Assembly: GCA_945865545.1 (NCBI GenBank)
Contig: CAMBEQ010000017.1
Location: forward strand, 1 to 49,637
Source: Sediminibacterium ginsengisoli
GTDB taxonomy: Bacteria; Bacteroidota; Bacteroidia; Chitinophagales; Chitinophagaceae
DNA length: 49,637 nucleotides
Direction of reading: 5' to 3'
Each line of letters starts with the position of its first letter. The stretch's first letter is position 1. Under the pieces are notes generated by a model that saw only the letters and a list, made by a program, of their open reading frames with translations, did no database searches and had not been told where the DNA came from. This document shows positions 45,209 to 49,637 of this stretch, one piece after another. A program made the translations under genes and the position numbers.

Positions 45209-45625
45209 CTATTGATACTTTGTCTTAGGGCCTTCCTCCCCTTTTAATTGTTCGGCAATGGCATCGGGATGCGGACGGTGTGTGGTAGCAAAAGCGATCC
45301 CTAATAAGACTGCAAATGCCCCAAAAGACCAAGCCAACTCTTTAGGCAATAACCAATAGCCCCACAATTCATTTAAGCAGGCTTTCTCTGGATGGCTTAA
45401 CTCGTATATAACTTCAACTTTAAAGCCGATTTTAGACCGATAATCATTGGAATTTAGCTTTATTTGAAAAGGCTTGCCAAACTCATTGTACTTCGCAACA
45501 ATACTATCCCCTTGTTGGACTATGATGGCTGGGGCAGTTTCGCTATCAAAATAATCAGGCTCTCTACTAAAAGGCAAATAGAGTAAGAAACAAGAAAAAA
45601 ATAATATAAGCGAAGACTTAATCAA
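45209..45625 (-). CDS. Hypothetical membrane-anchored protein
   Basis: I do not recognise this 138-residue protein. It has an N-terminal hydrophobic segment or signal at about residues 3-19, a beta-rich extracytoplasmic part at about 25-85 (PAIIVQQGDSIVAKYNEFGKP, KVEVIYELSHPEKACLNEL), and a second hydrophobic segment at about 98-113 (WSFGAFAVLLGIAFATTH), then a short charged tail. The layout resembles small DUF3592-like proteins, weakly. The start appears to be TTG at 45625, since an in-frame TAA lies five codons upstream and no ATG is available, so translation may be weak. It is downstream of nothing on its strand except the smc terminator. Confidence 0.6.
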   Translation of the reverse strand: MIKSSLILFFSCFLLYLPFSREPDYFDSETAPAIIVQQGDSIVAKYNEFGKPFQIKLNSNDYRSKIGFKVEVIYELSHPEKACLNELWGYWLLPKELAWSFGAFAVLLGIAFATTHRPHPDAIAEQLKGEEGPKTKYQ

Positions 45626-45652
45626 AATTGGTAAAAATTACTTTATAAAAAA

Positions 45653-45679
45653 TGGGAAGCTTCTATGAAAAGCTTCCCA
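45653..45679 (-). terminator. Intrinsic terminator of smc
   Basis: A perfect 10-bp stem, TGGGAAGCTT (45653-45662) and AAGCTTCCCA (45670-45679), with a 7-base loop. On the minus strand it is followed by TTTTTTATAAAG. It lies 37 bases past the smc stop. Confidence 0.88.
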
Positions 45680-45716
45680 CTGATATTATTAAATAGCAAT
45701 TGAAATAAAAACTATT

Positions 45717-48700
45717 TTAATTACTTAAACTTCTAAAATCCACTGGCACCAATTTACTTACACCAGGCTCTTGCATGGTCACTCCATAAATAACATCAAC
45801 TGCACTCATGGTTTGTTTATTGTGGGTTACAATAATAAACTGCGAGTTGTCGCTAAATTTCTGAATCATTTGAGTAAACTTACTCACGTTGGCATCATCT
45901 AAAGGTGCATCTACCTCGTCTAAAATACAGAATGGAGCTGGTTTGATTAAATAGATGGCAAACAACATCGCTGTAGCAGTTAGCGTACGTTCTCCTCCAC
46001 TTAATTGACTAATGGAAGATGGTTTTTTACCTTTAGGGCGAGCTACTATTTCTACAGCAGTTTCTGCTAAATTATCAGGATCTACCAATATTAAATCACA
46101 TGAATCTTCTTCTGTGAACAATGCCTTAAATACTTTTTGGAAGTTTTCCCTAGCTTGGTTATAAGTTTCTAAGAAAGCTTTATTGGCAGTTGCTTCTACT
46201 TCCTGAATGGTTAACATTAAACTTTCCTTAGCGGTCACTAAATCATTTTTTTGATCTAAGATAAAGTCATAACGCTTTTTCATCTCGGTATACGCTTCTA
46301 TGGCAGTTGGATTTACTTCACCCATATTTTCCAAACGCTTCTTCATCCTATCCGCACTTGCTTGTAATTCTTCTAAAGTAATTTCTGTAGTTCTGCCATC
46401 TTCTAAGATTTCTTCCAACTCTACTTTAAATTCAACATTCAATCGCTCTTTCATTCCAGACAACTGTAATTTTAAATTATTCAGCTTGTCTTTTATTTCA
46501 TTAATAATTTGATCTACTAATTCTTTTGACTTAATCTGCAATCTTAAAGCACTTTCCTTCTCCTGTAAATTATTTCTTAAATTATAATAGGATTGATCGG
46601 CTTCATTCAATTTCGATTCCTCTTCCTCCTTATTCTTAATCAAATTCACTAGCTCTAATTCTAGTTGAGCCAATTGTTCTTTACTTTCAACTATGGCTGC
46701 ACTTGCTTCTGTTAACTGAGTGCTATTGGCTTGAATTTGCGCATGCAGATCATTCAATTGATTTTCTTTAAATAGCACTTCTTGTTGTAAAGCTTCAATT
46801 TTACTATGCTGTTTGGTTAATTGCAAATTCATTTCATTGAATTCGCCAGAAGCCAAATGATAGGCTTGCTCGGCTGCTTGATAAGCCAATTCAATATCAC
46901 TTAATTGAGCTTGTGTGCTATGCAAGGAAATATTCAAAGCCTCTAAAGCAATTCTTGTATCTGCAATGGCGGCATGCTCCTCGTTCATCTTATTAGAGAA
47001 CTCCTCTAATTTAGCTATGGCCGAAGTTTGTGCTGCATGTAAGTTTTCCAGTCTATTTTTATTCGCAAAAACTTCATTGATTAAAGTATTTACAGATTGT
47101 TCGGTAGAACGAATTTCATTTTCCTTTAATAACTCATTAAACTGTAAAACCGAATTATGTTGATTTTGAATAGTATCCTTTAATTCATTCACTACTTTTT
47201 CTTGCGCTTGTATGTCTTCTAATAATTTCTCTAAGTTTTTAGCACGTCCGATTTTCTTACCCTCAAATAGGCCTACGCTTCCCCCCGTTAAAGTATATTT
47301 TCCTCTAACATACTTTCCGGTTTTTTCTAAAATGATGCCAGCGTAATTACTTTCTAAGGCTTGTTCGTTTTCCGCTATAAATACATTGCCTAGTAAATGA
47401 TTGGCCAATGCACTGTATTTAGCATCCACTTCAATGACAGATAGTGCTGCAATCGTATTGGCAGGTGCCGATTCTGCTTTAGCACCATTTAACTGATCTA
47501 ATAAGAAGAAATTAGCTTTTCCTTTTTTATTATCATCCAATAATTGAATGGCTTGCATTCCTTCTTTTAAATTATTAACAACATAATAATTTAAATAAGG
47601 CTCTAATACATTTTCAACAGCCGTACGATAAGCTTCTTGTACATACAAAATATCTGACAAAATAGGCGCTTCATGATTCCAACCAGTATTCTTGTGTAAG
47701 AATTTTACACTCTCAGGGTAGCCTTCCATATTATCCACCAAACTCTTTAATAAATCATATTCATTCTTCTTGGCATCCAATTTTCTAGTTTGATCGGCCA
47801 ATTCAGATCTTAATATTTCTAATTGTTCTTGGGTTTCAAAAATACTCGCTCTTGCTTTTTCATGTTGAATTTGCAAAGCAGCTAAATGTTCTTTCCCATT
47901 GGTTAGCTCAATTTCCTTGGCTGCTAATTGTTGCGTTAAATCTTGTATTTGTCCAACTCTATGCCCTTGCTCTTCTTCTAATTGTTGATGACTTCTTTGT
48001 ACGTTTTGAATAGAAGTATCTGATACCGCTACTTTCTTTTCTGCATCAAATTGATTTCTTTGTATTTGCTGATATTGTTGACGCAATTGGTCTAATACCA
48101 ATCTTTGATCATCAAATTGAGTTCTCTTATTGGTTAATTCGGCTTGTGATTGATCTACTCTCAATTTAAAGTCTTGGTATATCTTTTCCTCATCAATCAC
48201 TTGCAATTTGGTATATTCAATAGAATCTCCAATTGTTTTTAATTGTCCTTCTGCTCTTAATAAAAACTCTTGTAAATTAGCTTCTTTGTCGTTTAAATAA
48301 TCTAAACGCTGTGCAGCTAAATTTTTATCATTTTCTTTGGTGCGTAGTAATTGTAATTTATCATTGAACTCATGTTGCATGGCTTGCAAATGCTTTTCCT
48401 TTTCAATAAATACAACTCGCTCTTGTTCCAAAGAGGCTTCTTCTAATGCAATGGACGCTTCTAATTGAAACTTTTTATTGGTCTGCTCCTCTTGCTGATC
48501 ATTTAGTTCTTTATAGCTGATGTTAAAACCCTCTAATGAGGCTTTAGCCAACTCAATAGCTGTGTCTTTGTAATCTTTTTTGATTTCAAAATACTTCTCT
48601 GCTTTCTTAGCTTGATTCTCTAATGTTTTAAGTTGATTGTTAATTTCAAATAACAAATCTTCAATACGTGCTAAATCTTGCTCCGTGGCATCTAATTTAT

Positions 48701-49235
48701 TCTTGGCTTCTTTTTTTCTTGTTTTATAGATAGTGATCCCTGCAGCTTGTTCTAACATTCTGCGACGACTATTGTCTTTATCTTTAATAATATCATCCAC
48801 CATGCTTAATTCTATAATGGCATAACTATCGGTACTAACCCCCGTATCTAAAAATAAATTGTGGATGTCTTTCAAACGACAAGCCACGTCATTTAATCTA
48901 TATTCACTTTCGCCATTTTTATAAAAACGACGTGTAACGGTAATCGTACTAAATTCTGTTGGCAATAAGTTTTTTGTATTTTCAAAAGTAAGGCTCACTT
49001 CGGCCATACTACTTGCACTTCTTGTTTTACTACCATTGAACACCAAGGAGTCTAAATTTTCACTACGTAAGGCAGAAATTTTTTGCTCTCCTATTACCCA
49101 TCTAATACTATCAATGATATTACTTTTACCACATCCATTTGGCCCAATAATGCCAGTTATCCCCTCGTCAAAACTTACAATTGTTTTGTCAGCAAAGCTC
49201 TTGAACCCTTTGATTTCTAATGACTTTAGTCTCAC
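45717..49235 (-). CDS. smc: Chromosome segregation protein SMC
   Basis: This 1172-residue ATPase compacts and segregates the chromosome with ScpA and ScpB. The start MRLKSLEIKGFKSFADKTIV and Walker A GPNGCGKSN (residues 31-39) form the N-terminal half of the head. Two long coiled coils (about 165-500 and 665-1000) flank a hinge at about 505-640 (NMEGYPESVKFL...GGSVGLFEGKK). The C-terminal half of the head has the signature LSGGE at 1078-1082 and Walker B with Asp1106 and Glu1107 in CILDEVDAPLD. The start codon is GTG at 49235; no upstream ATG suits the conserved N-terminus. The gene ends at a strong terminator. Confidence 0.97.
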   Translation of the reverse strand: MRLKSLEIKGFKSFADKTIVSFDEGITGIIGPNGCGKSNIIDSIRWVIGEQKISALRSENLDSLVFNGSKTRSASSMAEVSLTFENTKNLLPTEFSTITVTRRFYKNGESEYRLNDVACRLKDIHNLFLDTGVSTDSYAIIELSMVDDIIKDKDNSRRRMLEQAAGITIYKTRKKEAKNKLDATEQDLARIEDLLFEINNQLKTLENQAKKAEKYFEIKKDYKDTAIELAKASLEGFNISYKELNDQQEEQTNKKFQLEASIALEEASLEQERVVFIEKEKHLQAMQHEFNDKLQLLRTKENDKNLAAQRLDYLNDKEANLQEFLLRAEGQLKTIGDSIEYTKLQVIDEEKIYQDFKLRVDQSQAELTNKRTQFDDQRLVLDQLRQQYQQIQRNQFDAEKKVAVSDTSIQNVQRSHQQLEEEQGHRVGQIQDLTQQLAAKEIELTNGKEHLAALQIQHEKARASIFETQEQLEILRSELADQTRKLDAKKNEYDLLKSLVDNMEGYPESVKFLHKNTGWNHEAPILSDILYVQEAYRTAVENVLEPYLNYYVVNNLKEGMQAIQLLDDNKKGKANFFLLDQLNGAKAESAPANTIAALSVIEVDAKYSALANHLLGNVFIAENEQALESNYAGIILEKTGKYVRGKYTLTGGSVGLFEGKKIGRAKNLEKLLEDIQAQEKVVNELKDTIQNQHNSVLQFNELLKENEIRSTEQSVNTLINEVFANKNRLENLHAAQTSAIAKLEEFSNKMNEEHAAIADTRIALEALNISLHSTQAQLSDIELAYQAAEQAYHLASGEFNEMNLQLTKQHSKIEALQQEVLFKENQLNDLHAQIQANSTQLTEASAAIVESKEQLAQLELELVNLIKNKEEEESKLNEADQSYYNLRNNLQEKESALRLQIKSKELVDQIINEIKDKLNNLKLQLSGMKERLNVEFKVELEEILEDGRTTEITLEELQASADRMKKRLENMGEVNPTAIEAYTEMKKRYDFILDQKNDLVTAKESLMLTIQEVEATANKAFLETYNQARENFQKVFKALFTEEDSCDLILVDPDNLAETAVEIVARPKGKKPSSISQLSGGERTLTATAMLFAIYLIKPAPFCILDEVDAPLDDANVSKFTQMIQKFSDNSQFIIVTHNKQTMSAVDVIYGVTMQEPGVSKLVPVDFRSLSN

Positions 49236-49326
49236 TTTTATTTCTACTTTTTATGTCTGCGAACATAAGAAAAAGAGCCAAGAATCAAGAAAAAAATGGC
49301 GTTTTGTGTACAATTAGTGGAGAAAA

Positions 49327-49637
49327 TTAAACCCCCTCTTTTAACCTTCCGCCGGCGGTTGTAAGGGTTCGAGAGGGAAACTTACCAACCACCATAAAAT
49401 CGTGGGTGGCCATCAAAATGGCTGTGCCATCTGCTTTGGCAATTTGAAATAATAATTGCATAATTTCATCACTTGTTTCGGGGTCTAAACTTCCCGTAGG
49501 CTCATCTGCTAGTATTAATTTAGGGGAATTTAATAAAGCCCTTGCTATATCTACTCTTTGTTGTTCTCCACCACTCATTTCATAGGTCATTTTAAACCCT
49601 TTGTTCTGTAACCCTACCTTGGTGAGTACATCATCTA
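49327..49637 (-). CDS. ABC transporter ATPase, FtsE-like, C-terminal part (runs off window)
   Basis: This is the last 103 codons of an ABC ATPase. The frame is open to the window edge and begins [20 protein letters not shown]. It shows the signature [15 protein letters not shown], Walker [17 protein letters not shown] and the switch His in ATHDF. The ending [17 protein letters not shown] is close to FtsE of Bacteroidota, which works with FtsX in cell division and wall-hydrolase control. The N-terminal Walker A region is outside the window, so FtsE versus LolD/MacB-type ATPase is not fully settled. It is separated from smc by 91 bases on the same strand. Confidence 0.82.
   Translation of the reverse strand, partial: DDVLTKVGLQNKGFKMTYEMSGGEQQRVDIARALLNSPKLILADEPTGSLDPETSDEIMQLLFQIAKADGTAILMATHDFMVVGKFPSRTLTTAGGRLKEGV

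Overview
The window is a chromosomal segment of an AT-rich Bacteroidota bacterium, most likely a member of Chitinophagaceae or a close relative. The phylum call rests on several signs: promoters with the TAnnTTTG -7 box, a three-gene type-B succinate dehydrogenase (sdhC-sdhA-sdhB), and phylum-typical families (DUF3810, DUF2911, DUF1080 plus cytochrome c, CBM20-MalQ, YceD-rpmF-plsX). The family-level placement is inference. Almost all of the DNA is ordinary housekeeping or metabolic sequence. I found no CRISPR array, prophage or intact transposase.

Layout. 1-1.8 kb: 5' part of tsaD and a MacB/FtsX-type ABC permease (minus). 2.0-6.3 kb: sdhCAB followed by a tRNA1(Val)-type methyltransferase overlapping by one base (plus). 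6.3-8.2 kb: a Lys1/alanine-dehydrogenase-like enzyme, divergent hscB, then tRNA-Leu(CAA). 8.2-8.85 kb: structured tandem repeats and a small secreted DUF1566 protein. 8.9-18.3 kb: a minus-strand block with a secreted beta-propeller/cytochrome c protein, a secreted DUF1080 protein, M28 and M20 peptidases and katG. 18.4-21.5 kb: a DnaJ-KTSC protein, dnaK and a GtrA-like membrane protein. 21.6-32.3 kb: argS, trmH, dipeptide epimerase, CBM20-MalQ, rnhA, a DUF6580 protein, manA, yraN, a YkgJ protein and xerD. 32.4-35.5 kb: a DUF2911 protein, tRNA-Leu(GAG), repeats again, a DUF2130 protein and a phosphopantetheinyl transferase. 35.5-42.3 kb: dcd, a DUF3810 protein, yceD-rpmF-plsX, a CBS-like PLP enzyme, fba and accD. 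42.3-44.5 kb: an apparent insertion carrying one secreted glycoside hydrolase between near-identical 15-bp inverted ends. 44.6-49.6 kb: smpB, a long hairpin, an unknown membrane protein, smc and the 3' part of an ftsE-like ATPase.

How the genes work together. Central metabolism is represented by the succinate dehydrogenase complex, aldolase, mannose-6-phosphate isomerase, amylomaltase, and accD/plsX for fatty-acid and phospholipid synthesis. Quality control is represented by DnaK, a J-domain protein, HscB, SmpB and KatG. Chromosome maintenance is represented by SMC, XerD and RNase HI. Secreted carbohydrate-active proteins (the DUF1080/cytochrome pair and the DUF5060/DUF4038 hydrolase) point to use of plant or algal glycosides.

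The two most interesting non-gene signals are (1) a family of stem-loop repeats sharing a GAAAGGGTTTG core, found directly after both leucine tRNA genes, and (2) the hydrolase gene bounded by TATAATACTCCCCAA and TTGGGGAGTATCATA with a third copy inside, which looks like a decayed or non-autonomous mobile element with cargo.
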